From Canna indica (Eukaryota > Streptophyta > Magnoliopsida > Zingiberales > Cannaceae): a DNA stretch of 64,000 nt. Of this stretch, positions 1 to 11,036 are shown in pieces. Each line of letters opens with the position of its first letter. The stretch's first letter is position 1. Below the pieces are notes generated by a model, which made no database searches, was not told the DNA's origin, and worked only from the letters and a program-made list of their open reading frames with translations. Where the stretch lies: the NCBI GenBank assembly GCA_034359265.1, contig CP136891.1:39672001-39736000 (forward strand). Direction: 5' to 3'. Position numbers and translations under genes: made by a program.

Positions 1-814
1 GAGGACTTTTTACCCATTGACTATGCTCGGTCAATGGCTGGCTGATGGCTGGTCGATCGGCTGAGCGACCGGCCACCGATCGGAGCTCACTGGCCATTTT
101 TGAGCTTTGCCGGTCGACCGCCCATTGACTGGAACCAAGAAAATAGCCCGATTTTGGTTGAGTTTTTTGCTCATTGTTCGTTTTTGGGTTTCGTTTTTGC
201 TAAGTCTTCTTATATAACATTTTTTAACTTTAATTCAATAACTTTAAAATATAAATTTTATATAAGGATTACCCCCCATTTTGATTCAATAAAAATATCT
301 AGAAAATCAAAATCCTTAAGAATCAAAATCTAACTTTTGGGGTCTAGTACAAATTTCCGAAAATAAAAATTTTTATAATCTTTCGGGTCGAATATGAATA
401 GGTTAAAAGCTTCCAAAAATTCCTTTAAAATATGTCGTTAACTAGTTTTTACCTAAAGAACAATTACCGGGACTTTTGATGCCAAGAAATTGTCTAGGTC
501 ATATAGCCCTCCAAGGAGCTCATTAGGCTTAGTGAATTTCAAGGCCATTCTCTAATTTTTTGGGTTTTCATATTTTGGGGTTCAAGTTTGGTTTTTGGAT
601 TCTTATGCATCAAATAGAGGATTTACAACACATCTTCCTGAAGAATCCCAAGCATCGACGAGCGTCCTTGTTGATTTCTCCGATTTTTCCGATGGGGGAT
701 GTCGTGCGCTAACCGACTTGGAGCATGAAAATATTTCTCCATGAAAATATTAGTTCCATGTTTGTTATCATTACAACCAAGATTAAGACTAAGGTTGAAA
801 ACCTTAGGCCAACA
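1..814 (-). mobile_element. Copia LTR fragment, family H, minus orientation, cut by window start
   Basis: The right edge is the terminal hexamer CCAACA (809-814), so read on the minus strand the LTR begins TGTTGGCCTAAGG. The same sequence occurs in minus orientation at 11,037-11,849 and in plus orientation at 32,518 to about 33,110; all three share a stretch about a 'ggtctagtacaaatt' motif. The first 130 bases are a GATC/TCGA-rich palindromic tract typical of this LTR family. The element continues to the left of the window, so I cannot tell whether it is a solo LTR or part of a longer element. No coding capacity. Confidence 0.75.
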
Positions 815-1008
815 CTTGTTTTATCTTGTTATTCATTGTGAGCATGTTTTGACTTGATAATAGACTCTTTGAATGATTGATCCACCTAATCGTCATCAAG
901 TACGAGACTTTATGGTAAAACCCTAAGGCAATCATAATCATGTTCTAAACAGTCCCTAGTTGATCATTATCATTGGAACGATAATGAATGAAAATTAGTA
1001 TGTAGTCT
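815..1008 (+). mobile_element. Outer copia-type LTR I, segment 1
   Basis: This segment joins to 3822-4283 and 34,945-36,003 once the insertions at 1009-3816 and 4284-34,939 are removed. The 5' end of the LTR is not visible because family-H sequence abuts it at 814. It ends with AGTCT, the target site duplicated by the solo LTR that follows. Confidence 0.6.
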
Positions 1009-1302
1009 TGTAATATCTGAGATATTAATATTTGTTTTCTATTATTATTTGTAATTGTCAGTCCAGCGGGCTAGTTCGAGGTCGAACTGAGTCGACTCAT
1101 GGTCTGGTGCGAGCTTGCGAGCTCGGGTAAGTTGAATTATGATTTATAATTATATAGCTAATTGATTTAATTATGTTACATGTGGATGTGCATGTGTTTG
1201 TTGCTTGTATTTATTCATGAGGTTAATGTGGGTTAGCGGGTTATGGATCCGGGTTGAGGAGAGTGCGGGTTAGGGTGTGGATAGGTGGTTTAGGGAGGGG
1301 AT

Positions 1303-1309
1303 TATAAAA
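1303..1309 (+). promoter_or_regulatory. TATA box of LTR G
   Basis: TATAAAA sits in a GC-rich context before a pyrimidine/GAGCCG-rich leader. The position inside the LTR and its orientation match a U3 promoter for plus-strand transcription. Confidence 0.5.
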
Positions 1310-2781
1310 ATCCCCCCCTAGGGCTAGCAGCTCCCCATTGGAGCCACACTAGCCGAGTGATAGAGGAGAGGAGCCGCCATCAAGCAGTAGCCGCCCCTCC
1401 CCATCTCTTTTCCTAGGAGCCGCCGAGCCAAGCAGCAACCGCCTGAGCCGTCGAGCCCCTTCTTCCCCCTCTATCATTCCTTGGAGCCGAGCAGAGAGTA
1501 GCCGCCCAGCCGAGCCGAGCCGCCCCTCTCTCTCTTCCCCTCTCTTGAAGCCAGCGGCTTGGAGTGGAGCCACCGCCCCCTCTTCCTCGTTCTTTGAGCC
1601 GAGCTGCCATCCCTTGGAGCCAGATTCAAAAGTCATCGATCGGAAATTCTCCTCTGATCCTTCTTCCTATTCATGTGAGTGGATCTACCCTCCCTTTTCC
1701 GTGGTTTGTCGTGTTTGAGCTTTCTTTGAGCCGTTCTTGAATTCGGGTTCTTGTGAATCATTTTTCCGTCGATCTCTTGAATTCTCATGATTCTTTTTGA
1801 TTGTCGTGTTTGAGGAGACCTGAAACCCCCCCTATAGGGCTCGGCAGCCCTAGGTTGACCCAAGGGATGCTCGGCTAAGGTGGAGAGTAGGGTGCCCTCT
1901 AGGTGTTTGATAAAATGCCTAAGAGAGGATTCTTGTGAAATCTTGAGATCCATGCCATGATTTGTTTGTCAATTAATGTATCCACATGTTAATGTATGTT
2001 TTATAAATAATCTGTGGTTATGAGTGGAAATCATGTTTTACAAAAGTTGAGGTTTTGATCTTGATGCCATGTATGTTCTTGTGATGGTTTCTTGATTATG
2101 AAGCTTGGTTCTTGTTTAAAGAAGATATTGATGCATGTTAGATCTTGATTAGCAAATTATGAAGTTGTTTATGTATGATGAACTTGTTGATATAAATCTG
2201 TGGTGAGGGAAATTTAGGATCATCTGTAAATTTTGAATTTATTTTCATGTTATGCTGAAAACTCAAACCTGCTGGAATTGTATGTTGTTTTGTTGAATCT
2301 GTGCTGATTTTGATTTCTCTGTTGAGATGAGAATAGCTCAATGAACATTGTTATGTAACCTATCGTTTCGACCAGAAAATATAGTCTGGATCCATAGGGC
2401 ACACTTTGGGAGTCAGATTCGACTTGGGTGCACCGGTTTGGGGTTAAACAGTAAATTGAGAATAAAACCCTAAAACAAAACCCTAATTTTGGTGATGATA
2501 AATTTTAATTGCATAATTAAAATGCAAGGAGCAACATAATCTGTTATGAACCAACAGACAAATGTTATGCATGAAATAAAACCTCACGGGTTATGACATT
2601 AAGGGTTTAGGGATCGGGCATTGGGTGTTGTGTAGTTTTCCCCATAGAGACATCCCTAAGACATCGTAGGAGACACTTGACTTAGGTCATGTTGTGACAT
2701 ATCTTATTGAATGGCGGAGAGGCTCGGTTAGGAGCCGGATTTCGGGCTAGGCCTGAAAGGTTGGATGACTAATTCCCAACC

Positions 2782-3161
2782 TGTGGAACAAGTTCGGATG
2801 GGCAAATCCTGATTGTTCCTGCATATCTTATGGAACAAGTTCGGACGGGCAAATCCCGATTGTTCCCAAGATTATATATTTAAAGGAAAAAGTTCGGATG
2901 GGCGAATCCCGATTATTCCTACGTTATCTTTTGGAACAAGTTCAGATGGACAAATCCTGATTGTTCCTGTGTGGCCTCGTGGAATAAGTTCGGACAGGCA
3001 AATTCCGATTATTCCTGTGATATCTTAAAGGGGCAAGTTTGCACGGGTGAATCCCGATTGTTCCTTCGCGTCTCGTGGAGCAAGTTCAGATGGGCCAATC
3101 CCGATTGCTCCCGAGTTTCTTTATATTAGGATAAGTTCGGATGGGCCAATCCCGATTATCA
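2782..3161 (+). repeat. Minisatellite of 48-54 bp units in LTR G
   Basis: About eight imperfect head-to-tail copies share the core AAGTTCGGATGGGCAAATCC followed by GATTGTTCCT. Units differ in length by a few bases, and the last two are the most diverged. An open frame over this stretch (2813-3028) is only the repeat read through. Confidence 0.85.
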
Positions 3162-3821
3162 TAGTATGTGTTGTTGCCTTAGGGCATGGTAGGCTTAGTC
3201 CTGATATACTTAACTGATAGAGTGATGGTTGCCTTCGGGCAGGTGGTGGCTAGATGGCCTAATAGCTAGTCACACCCTCGTGACTTTATTCCTGTTTGAG
3301 ATAGGTGTTTTGCTTATGCTTTATCTCTGTGATTGGTTTTTCATGGGGGTTGGTAGAACCGCTCACTGAGTTATTTTGAACTCACCCATTGTCGTTTGTT
3401 TTTATTTTGTGAAGCCTGACCGGCGAGGTGGGCTGGAGCACTTGGCGAGGCTAGAGGGTAGGGGAGCTACATTGATCTCATAGCAGTCCTAGTTAGGGGT
3501 CGTAGTCGAGTTTTTGGTAGTTAGTCATGCACTTGTGTTTTCATATTTTGGGATTGTAGTCCCTTGGGAACATTCATATCTTTGTGTCAAATTTCATTTG
3601 TAAATGAACAGTTGAACTTGATTTATTATTTCCGCACTTTATTATTTTGCTTAATTTACTTATAATGAATTCTGGTTTGGTTTTTCATTTGAAATAAAAC
3701 TCGTTCATTTCTTTTCGCTATGTTTTGTTGTTGAGTTAGCATTTGGATGGGTTAGGTTGCAGGGTATAGGCACGTATACCCTGGCCGATCACGTGACCCT
3801 AAGTTGGGGCGTGACAAGTCT

Positions 3822-4283
3822 GATCGTCAATGATCATGTTTTACTGGTTGTGAATATGTGATATTAAAGTCAGATCATAGACACATGTTGGAGAATATGA
3901 TGTTGGACAGACCACTGTGAGAATACTACGTGGATTATATCATTAATATATCTCACAATGGTAGTGATACGTTAGTCCTCCGACCTAATGTCATCATGGA
4001 TTCCTACATGAGGATTTTGTGTTTTTACCTAATCTAACATCATCTTTAACTTGATGGTAATAAAGACTAAAGTTGGACATGGAATGAATCATGCAGTGGA
4101 ATATGTGTGTCATAAAGGAATTTGTCCCTCTTTTATTTGAGAGAGATATCTTTGGGCGTCTTGATGAGTGTGACTGAGGAAATGCATAGTCGTATTCAAA
4201 TAAATTAATAGGAGTATCAGTGTCATTTGTGAAGTCAGTCTACTTAGGAATCAAGAAACCAGATTGAGCAATATAAGGATGAT
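3822..4283 (+). mobile_element. Outer copia-type LTR I, segment 2
   Basis: This segment lies between the AGTCT duplication of solo LTR G and the ATGAT duplication of element B. It continues without loss into 34,945. It has no coding domain. Confidence 0.6.
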
Positions 4284-5367
4284 TGTCACGCCCTGATTTA
4301 CAGGGTCGTGTGACCGGCCAGAGTACGTGGTCGTACTCCGAAACCTACCAAATGCATAAACCAACCACTGAAATATAATCAACATGACTGACAAAATGCT
4401 AATGATCAACCATGCATGAATAAAGAAGATTCAAAGTTGAACTACAGACTTCAAAGGTTCATAACATGAGACTACAACGTACTCCATATGCGAGAAATAA
4501 ATGACACAATATACGACTACGACTCAACCAGGCTTGTTACGAGGTTTATGGTACGAGCTTGCTCCCTCTAGTCGCGCCATTCCGACATAGTAGTACCCTA
4601 CTAGTCAGGCTCTGCAAAACAACACCAAAAAAACCGTGAGTCCATGGGGAACTTAGTGAGTGGCTATATCGAGCTTCCATTTAAGTCCAACACAAGCATA
4701 GGAAGCATAATTATTTTCAAGAAAATACTAAGTTGAATGTCATATAAGTAAAACTTTCATGCTCAGGAAACACTACAATCATTTAGCCCATGCCGGCCTA
4801 ATTTAATCAGTACACATATTTGGCCTGAATTGGCCTAATACAACAAATAAACCAGTTGGTCGCTAAAATCTCAACTTAGCGATCCTCTCGCCCAAGCCCT
4901 CTGAACTAGAATGGCCTGCTAGTTTTAGTGCCTATTCCGGTTGGGAATAGCTCATCCAACCCAAATCCACTCGGGTCTAACGTCAGCGTCGCTCACTGAC
5001 GCAATCTCAAGTCCCATGCCACTCTGGTCTAACGTCACCATGGCTCACTGACGCGATCTCAAGACCCACCAACCACCCGCTGAGTCGGGCAATAGCTGCA
5101 CCAGCTAAAGACGCTTATTAGCTCGTCCATCATCACTCCACAATCACAAACACATGCAGTACCTCTACTTAGTACATGCAAGCACACAAAATAGTGTATA
5201 TCTATCCAATAACTCGGGTACGCTCCCACACACCCCCAACTCGGCTCTCCCTTGAGCCCAAAAGTCTCGGTTTAAAGCCTATTTTCCCGGTGGAAGATTT
5301 CAACACACCTCAAGCATGTGTCTACATGCTCTACATTATTTAAAATTTTAATTAAAAAAAACACAGC
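4284..5367 (-). repeat. 3' LTR of element B, first part
   Basis: This part aligns with 24,948-25,660 and then 33,670-33,990 of the other LTR. It is interrupted after 5367 by solo LTR D and resumes at 9843. Confidence 0.8.
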
Positions 5368-5668
5368 TATAATACCCAAAAATCTTAACAATAATATTTT
5401 ATTCTTGAGCGGGATCGTGGGCCCTAGTTAGCGCGGATTGGTGGGAAGCTTCGGGATTAGACCCGGGTAATCATTTAATATAAAAAATTAAGGGAAATTA
5501 TATTTGCCTTATCTCTATGATTTAGCATGCTAGTATGATAGAGGGTCTCGAGGAAAATTTAGCGGTGTAATCGGATCTCGAAACGGAGTTAGAACGGGTG
5601 AGTTATCGACTGTTTAAGTCGGATAGCTTAGGTAGTGGTATTTTGGTCATTTGGATCCAACCAGTGTC

Positions 5669-5675
5669 TATAAAT
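5669..5675 (+). promoter_or_regulatory. TATA box of LTR D
   Basis: TATAAAT lies before a leader ending in an AG-rich run and a GC-rich block. The orientation agrees with the plus-strand LTR. Confidence 0.45.
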
Positions 5676-6235
5676 TAGACCCTAGGGTGTGCGGCCAGGG
5701 GTTTTAGTCACACGCCACCCAAGGCAAAGGAGAGAGAGAGGGTGCTGCTAGGGAGGAGGAGCCGCCAGCCGAATTTTTGCGAGTTTGTCAGTGTCAATCG
5801 GGGGAAGATCGTGCGCATCTTTTCCTTTTGTTTTCTCTTTGTCCAATGAGTCGATTTAGACCTACTTTTCTCCAATTCTTGATTCATGACATTGTTCTCA
5901 TGTCGTGGGGTTTTTCATTGATTTTTGACGCATTTTCTCGTATCGGATCGGAGGTCGGATTGTCGGTCGGCGCCGGGAGGCGGCGCCACTGCAGTGGGCA
6001 CCGATGCCCGGCGAATAGCGGCTCCCGGTGTGGCACCACTGCCATGCACGGGCAGCCGCGCGAGGCATTGCCATCCCCGCGTGGTGACGATGGTGCGTCG
6101 GTAGGCGCCGGCGTTGGTGTCGGCGTCGGCGCTAGCATTGCTGGCGACAGCTAGGGAAGGGGCGGCTGTGGGATGGAGGAGGAGGAGATGGAGATGATGA
6201 CCTAGGTGGGGATACGTAATGAAGGGTTGAAATTG

Positions 6236-6744
6236 ATTTGGTTGAGATGAAGGGCAGGGATTTGATCTTGTGTTGATGGAAGACTGGGATTGCATCGTGT
6301 AGATGGAGGGCTGAGATTGCATCTGGTTAGAGGTAAGGCTGTGATTGCATCTGGTTAGATGTAAGGCTGTGATTGCATCATGTAGATGGAGGGCTGTGAT
6401 TGCTTCTGGTAAGATGTAAGGCTGAGATTTCATCATGTTAAATAGAGGGCTGTGATTACATCATGATAGATGGAAGGCTAGGATTGCATCATGATAGATG
6501 GAAGGTTGGGATTGCATCAGGATAGATGTAAGGCTGTGATTGCATCATGATAGATGGAAAATTGGGATTGCATCATGATAGATGGAAGGCTGTGATTGTA
6601 TCAGGATAGATGTAAGGCTGTGATTGCATCATGATAGAGTGAAGGCTGAGATTACATCAAGATAGATGTAAGGTAATGATTGCATCATATTAGATGTTAG
6701 GCTGTGATTTAATCCTGTTTAGATGAAGGGTTGAGATTTCATTA
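6236..6744 (+). repeat. 28-bp minisatellite in LTR D
   Basis: Roughly 18 head-to-tail units resemble GATTGCATCATGATAGATGG plus AAGGCTGT. Units between 6505 and 6700 keep an exact 28-bp register, while the left-hand units are slightly shorter. Two sub-types alternate, one with CATGATAGATGGAAGG and one with CAGGATAGATGTAAGG, which suggests duplication of a dimer. A minus-strand open frame across it is a by-product. Confidence 0.85.
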
Positions 6745-7399
6745 CTGAGTTATTGATTATAACACTGTTATATTTATTCGTAACAGTGATTTATTAAATA
6801 AATTAAGATATTTCTTCTATTATTTTAAATAATTATTTGGAGGCCTTAAGGTTAGCAAAAATATTCATGTTATATATGAAATTTCACCTAATCGATGTTC
6901 TGGATTCATTGGCAAGGTCTGTTTCACCATCAACCCTTCTGATTTTGAATACAGTAGGCAGACACCGCATCGTTTTGTGTGCCAAGCTGAAAAATCATAG
7001 TTTATATATTTTTGTGGTTCAATCTGAGACGATTCATGGATATAGTAGTTAATGAGGTGAATCTTATCCTAGATCAGTGATTCCTATGATGAGTTATTTT
7101 ATCTTATTGTTCTAGTCCATTAATTTACAGTTGGAGTTTCTTTTTGCACTACTTTCATGCTACACGTGCATCCTTTCTTACAGTGCTATAATTCTATTTT
7201 GTAGTTATTTATTTGTGCTGAGTATACATAATTTATGAGCACTAGTTCTACATATATATCTGTATGTGGTTGTGATGTATGGCAGGAAGAGGTGGAGGAT
7301 GAGGTATGCACTTGACATACCCTTTATTACTTGTTGATAGCACATCTTGTTTATGCTTATATACCTGCGTGTGTGGTGTTGTGATGTGCTTGTTGCATT

Positions 7400-7584
7400 T
7401 CCCGGAAGCCTCGCTGGTGAGGGGAGGGTATGCCCTAAAGAGACAGTGTTGGCCTTATTCCGGAAGACCGGTTGGTGAGGGGAGATCATACCCCAAAGAG
7501 CCAGTCCGGAGACCCGATCGGTGAGGGGAACGTATGCCCCAAAGAGACAGGTCAGAAGAGCCAGTGCCGGTGAGGGGAGGGCAT
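7400..7584 (+). repeat. Short tandem block GGTGAGGGGA...CCCCAAAGAGA
   Basis: About four copies, 50-60 bp apart, contain GGTGAGGGGAGGG, then ATGCCCCAAAGAGACAG. The last copy is split by solo LTR E and resumes at 9019 as GGCATGCCCCAAAGAGATGG. Confidence 0.75.
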
Positions 7585-7909
7585 TGTTGGCTTAAGGGTC
7601 TCTTTTAAGCCTCGATCTTTATTTTGATGATAACAAACAAGTATTTAATCTATGTGTGAAGTTTTGAGTTTAGGTTTAGGTTGCGATAAGCATGCCAAGT
7701 TCGTTCAAACGAAACGAAAGAAGAGATTCTCAAAGAAACGGAAGAAGAAAACGTCAAAGAAATGCTTGGGTTTAGATCAAGTAGAAATCATGTAATATAC
7801 CCCTAGGATGATTTTATCCCAAGTCAAATTGTAAAGTTATCCAAGTTGAAACTTGGTAACTAAACCCATAAAAAAGCATATAACAAAAATTAAGTAGAAG
7901 TCAGCCTCA

Positions 7910-8350
7910 TCCTGAGTTCGGTCGAGCGGTTGATCGATCGAACAAGGCAGATCTTTGGCAGCAGCCAATTCGGTTGATCGGTCGGTCGACTGAATGTTGC
8001 GAAAAAATGGCAGTACCCATTCGGTTGACCGAAGTATGAAGAAATCGTAGGAGGCTGCGTCGGTCGACCGGTCGGTCGACCGACCAAAGCAAAAAATAGA
8101 TAGAAGGCTCATCGGTCGACTAAATCGCAAATCATAGATCGCGCGACTAGCCTTCACTGCATTGGTCGATCGATCGGTCGGCCGGATCAAAAATCGCAGA
8201 TCGCGCGTCTGGCTTCCTTGCATCGGTCGATCGATTCGGTCGACCAGACTCAGGATAAATAAAACTGTGACTCCTTCGGTCGACCCAACAGAGCTAAAAA
8301 CCCACAAAAAGGGTAGTGATCGATCGACGATCGACCGAACGACTGTAACG
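7910..8350. repeat. TCGA/GATC palindrome-rich tract in LTR E
   Basis: Many overlapping copies of CGGTCGACCG, CGATCGATCG and GGTCGATCGATCGGTCGG are spread over some 440 bases. The tract is nearly self-complementary, so it opens frames on both strands rich in Arg, Pro, Thr, Asp and Ser that are not genes. Equivalent tracts lie at about 40-130, 11,038-11,160, 26,388-26,600 and 33,110-33,345. Confidence 0.8.
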
Positions 8351-8385
8351 GCTATACCCGTTGAGTCACCGTTCAGCTAAGGGGT

Positions 8386-8393
8386 TATAAATA
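8386..8393 (+). promoter_or_regulatory. TATA box of SIRE-like LTR E
   Basis: TATAAATA is bracketed by GGGGT and ACCCC, giving the inverted arrangement GGGGTTATAAATACCCC. The same arrangement is kept in the LTR of element C on the opposite strand (26,329-26,336). Confidence 0.6.
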
Positions 8394-9842
8394 CCCCTCA
8401 CCTACCTTCTAAGAAACCTCTTAGAGAATTTATTGAGCATTCAAGAAGAGTTTAAAAGCCTTCAAAGAGATCGATTGTTGCTCGCTCCGTTTTTAACGTT
8501 CTTCTTCAAGCGCACTCTGCTACCACTCAAGATCATCTTCTGGCGAGTTGAAGGCTTGAAGGGGAAAAGAGCATTGGTTCCTCACTAAAATTCCTAGCTC
8601 TTTTTCATTGTATTTGAAGTTATTTTAAACCTGTTTTCACCTGTAATAGCTTGCTAGGTGTGCTAGAGAAACACTTAGGGTTAGACTTTGTAGATTTGTG
8701 TTTTGCCTAGGTGAATAGGTTTGAGGAGTTCTCAAAGAGATGAGAATTGTGTCCTCAGTTGTATTCAAAGGAAAACACAAGTTCTATAAAGTAGTTGGTT
8801 AGAAATCCTTGGTGTGGAGCCAAGGTAGTGGAGTAGGCAATTGGCCGAACCACTATAAATACTTGTGTTAGCATTGTTAGTTGTTTGTGCTTATTACTTC
8901 CGCATGCTATAAACATCGTGCTTAGCCTAACTAATCAAGAAACGTTTAAAATCGAAGTTAGGCAAATTAATAGATTAACACACTATTCACCCCTCCTCTA
9001 GTGTCATTTCTTCCAATAGGCATGCCCCAAAGAGATGGCACTAAGCTAGGTGGTAGTTCGGCGGCCACCCGTCTATCTATCCTAGGTGGCTATGTGGGAC
9101 CGACGGGTCCGAGGAGCATGCATATGATTGAGGTGTTGCATTCATCCTATTTTATTGCTATGGATGTAGTTATACTTATCGATGGATGTAGTTATCATGA
9201 GTAGAGTGGTGGATATGTTACTGATGCTTGTCTCGTCATTTTTAAAGATTTTATATTTATTGACGAATGCTGGTTTCATGCATAGAGTAATGGATATATA
9301 TTATTGTTGATTTCTCCTAACGTTGCTGTTACATTATATATATCGGCTATTTGTGTTTTTATGCATGATGATTGATTTGGTGAATTGAGGACTGATCTGC
9401 TGCTCACTAAGTCATAGTTGGACTTACCCCTCATTACTGTTGTTTTACGGCACTTGAGTTAGATCAGAGAGGTACCTGGGTGCAGTAGCGCGGCTGGTGG
9501 CAGTAGGGCAGCGAATCTTGTGACATGTTGTGATCGAGGAGGATACCGAGTCCAGTCGTTTTTATTTTGTTGAGTCATGTAGACTCGGTTATTTAATTTC
9601 CGTATTTTTCCTTTGTTTGGGGTGTCCTTGTTGAGACTTTAAAGTTTTGAAAATTAATTGAACCTTTAGCATTTTTTATTTGTGGTTGGTTTCTTTTAGG
9701 ATATGATATTTTCCTTTAAGTTTTAAATGTCACAAAATGTTTAGGTTCATTACTTGTTTATGCATAATTTATTTTGGGGTCAGGCTTCGGGGTACGTGGC
9801 ATACCCTGGCCGGTCATACCGGATTTGGAGTGTGACAACGGC

Positions 9843-11036
9843 TTGAATCGCATAATTTTAGCACTGAATAATTTATTCAGCATTAAATAAACAATTGTAC
9901 ATGAGTTAAAATTTCAGCCTAAGTAAATAATTTCAGCACGTGAAATTAAAATTCCAACCTAAGTAAATAATTTCAGCACGTGTAATGAAATTCCAGCCTA
10001 AGGAAATAATTTTAGCGCATGAAATGAAATTCCAGTCTAAGTAAATAATTTCAGGATAAGTATAGAATTTCAGATTTCAGCTTTAAAACACTGAACTTAA
10101 ACTCTTCTCAAATCTAAAATTAAATCGTAAATTTCTGAAATTTAACATGTCAAAGGTAGAGTATTCCTTTAAGACTTAGCAAATGGAATTTCTTGCATGA
10201 ACCTACAAGTCCTTCTAAACCTCTGATATTAAATATTAATTTTTCAGATCATACGCATCTAAAATAGGACTAAATTTCAACACATGAATTCATATCGCAA
10301 TCTACATTTCTTTAAGGAATTCGGAAAAATTAGCGTAACAATAGTAATGCTACTTTATGGAATACCTTTCGATTATTAAATGGGACTTAGGAATTCACAA
10401 CCAATACCATCCACCCAAATCGTGATTTCTACTAGAACTCATGTCTCGAGCTTCCCTACTTGACCGGCCATAAAGACTTAGGGAATTCCTAGGGTAGTTG
10501 GCCCTTAGCTCTACCCAATAACAAATAATATTTATCACATTTTCGGATAATTAAATCTACCTACAATTTATCCAAAATAAAGAAATTTTCGACAAGAGCT
10601 TCCTCCCCTTTTTCCCTTATTCGGCCGGCCCTTAGAGTTAGGGAAAAAAAAGAAACCCCAAGGTGGCTAGCCCAATGGAGAATAGGGCTGCCATATACCC
10701 GGCACACCACACAACTACCCCATCCAAGATTAGCCACATTCAAGTTGCTAATAAATCAAAAATAAAGTCAAGTAATCGAAGAAAAATTTGACATGATCTT
10801 CCTCAATTTTTAACCCAGTCGGCTGGCCCTAAAACTTCAAGAAACCAAAGCAAACTTCGAAGAATATGAAATCTATCATACCATACAATCTACAAATCGA
10901 TAACATCAAGAAATCGGAGGAAAAGTACAAGCAAAATCTCGAATTTACATCTCTATACATGGTTCGGCCATAGGGCCTAACCCTACACAATAAGGTTTAA
11001 ACCACTCACCTTTTAGGAAGAGGATGGAGAAGAAGA
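9843..11036 (-). repeat. 3' LTR of element B, second part
   Basis: This resumes the LTR after solo LTR D. It aligns with 33,990-34,510 of the 5' LTR but holds about 620 bases (roughly 10,325-10,950) absent from that copy. The final few hundred bases of the LTR are missing; similarity stops where family-H sequence begins near 11,037. Confidence 0.7.
9893..10060. repeat. Tandem repeat of about 40 bp in LTR B
   Basis: Four imperfect units contain AGCCTAAGTAAATAATTTCA then GCACGTGAAAT. The other LTR of element B (34,080-34,150) has only about two copies, so copy number changed after insertion. Confidence 0.7.

Larger units (their letters stand above)
1009..3816 (+). mobile_element. Solo LTR G, Tekay/Del-like gypsy
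   Basis: It starts TGTAATATC and ends GGGGCGTGACA, with a perfect 5-bp TSD AGTCT (1004-1008 and 3817-3821). Its 3' end carries the ACCCTGGCCGATCACGTGACC type motif also seen at the ends of elements A, B and D, so all four belong to related gypsy families. No internal coding domain lies between the duplications, which makes this a solo LTR produced by unequal recombination. It contains a TATA box and a GAGCCG-rich leader (about 1340-1640) followed by a minisatellite (2782-3161). Short open frames inside it have no domain match that I recognise and I do not call them genes. Confidence 0.85.
7585..9018 (+). mobile_element. Solo LTR E, SIRE-like copia (same family as element C)
   Basis: It begins TGTTGGCTTAAGG and ends TTCCAATA (expected CCAACA with one C-to-T change). 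The perfect 5-bp TSD GGCAT lies at 7580-7584 and 9019-9023, and joining the flanks restores the tandem repeat of the host LTR. The first 200 bases match the reverse complement of the LTR of element C, including a run about 'gatgataacaaaca'. Length is 1434 bp. It carries a palindrome-rich tract and a TATA box. No coding sequence. Confidence 0.88.
5368..9837 (+). mobile_element. Solo LTR D (Tekay-like), carrying solo LTR E
   Basis: It begins TATAATACCC, the expected TG start having become TA, and ends GGAGTGTGACA. The flanks ACAGC (5363-5367) and ACGGC (9838-9842) are a 5-bp TSD with one transition. Sequence on both sides is contiguous LTR of element B when compared with the undisturbed copy near 33,990. 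Removing E leaves about 3.0 kb. It contains a TATA box, a very GC-rich leader (about 5960-6140), a 28-bp minisatellite and a further tandem block. I see no gag or pol domains, so this is a solo LTR. Confidence 0.8.

Noticed and set aside
1349..1953. Several overlapping minus-strand frames rich in Gly, Arg and Glu
   Set aside because: They lie in the GC-rich leader region of LTR G, opposite to its promoter, and show no domain.
2813..3028. 71-codon plus-strand frame with repeated SSDGQIPIIP
   Set aside because: Translation of the 50-bp minisatellite of LTR G.
5915..6436. 173-codon minus-strand open frame rich in His, Thr, Pro and Ala
   Set aside because: It reads through the 28-bp minisatellite and the GC-rich leader of solo LTR D. 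No domain and no independent start context.
7837..8307. 156-codon minus-strand open frame rich in Arg, Ser, Thr, Asp and Pro
   Set aside because: Generated by the TCGA-rich palindromic tract, which opens similar frames on both strands.
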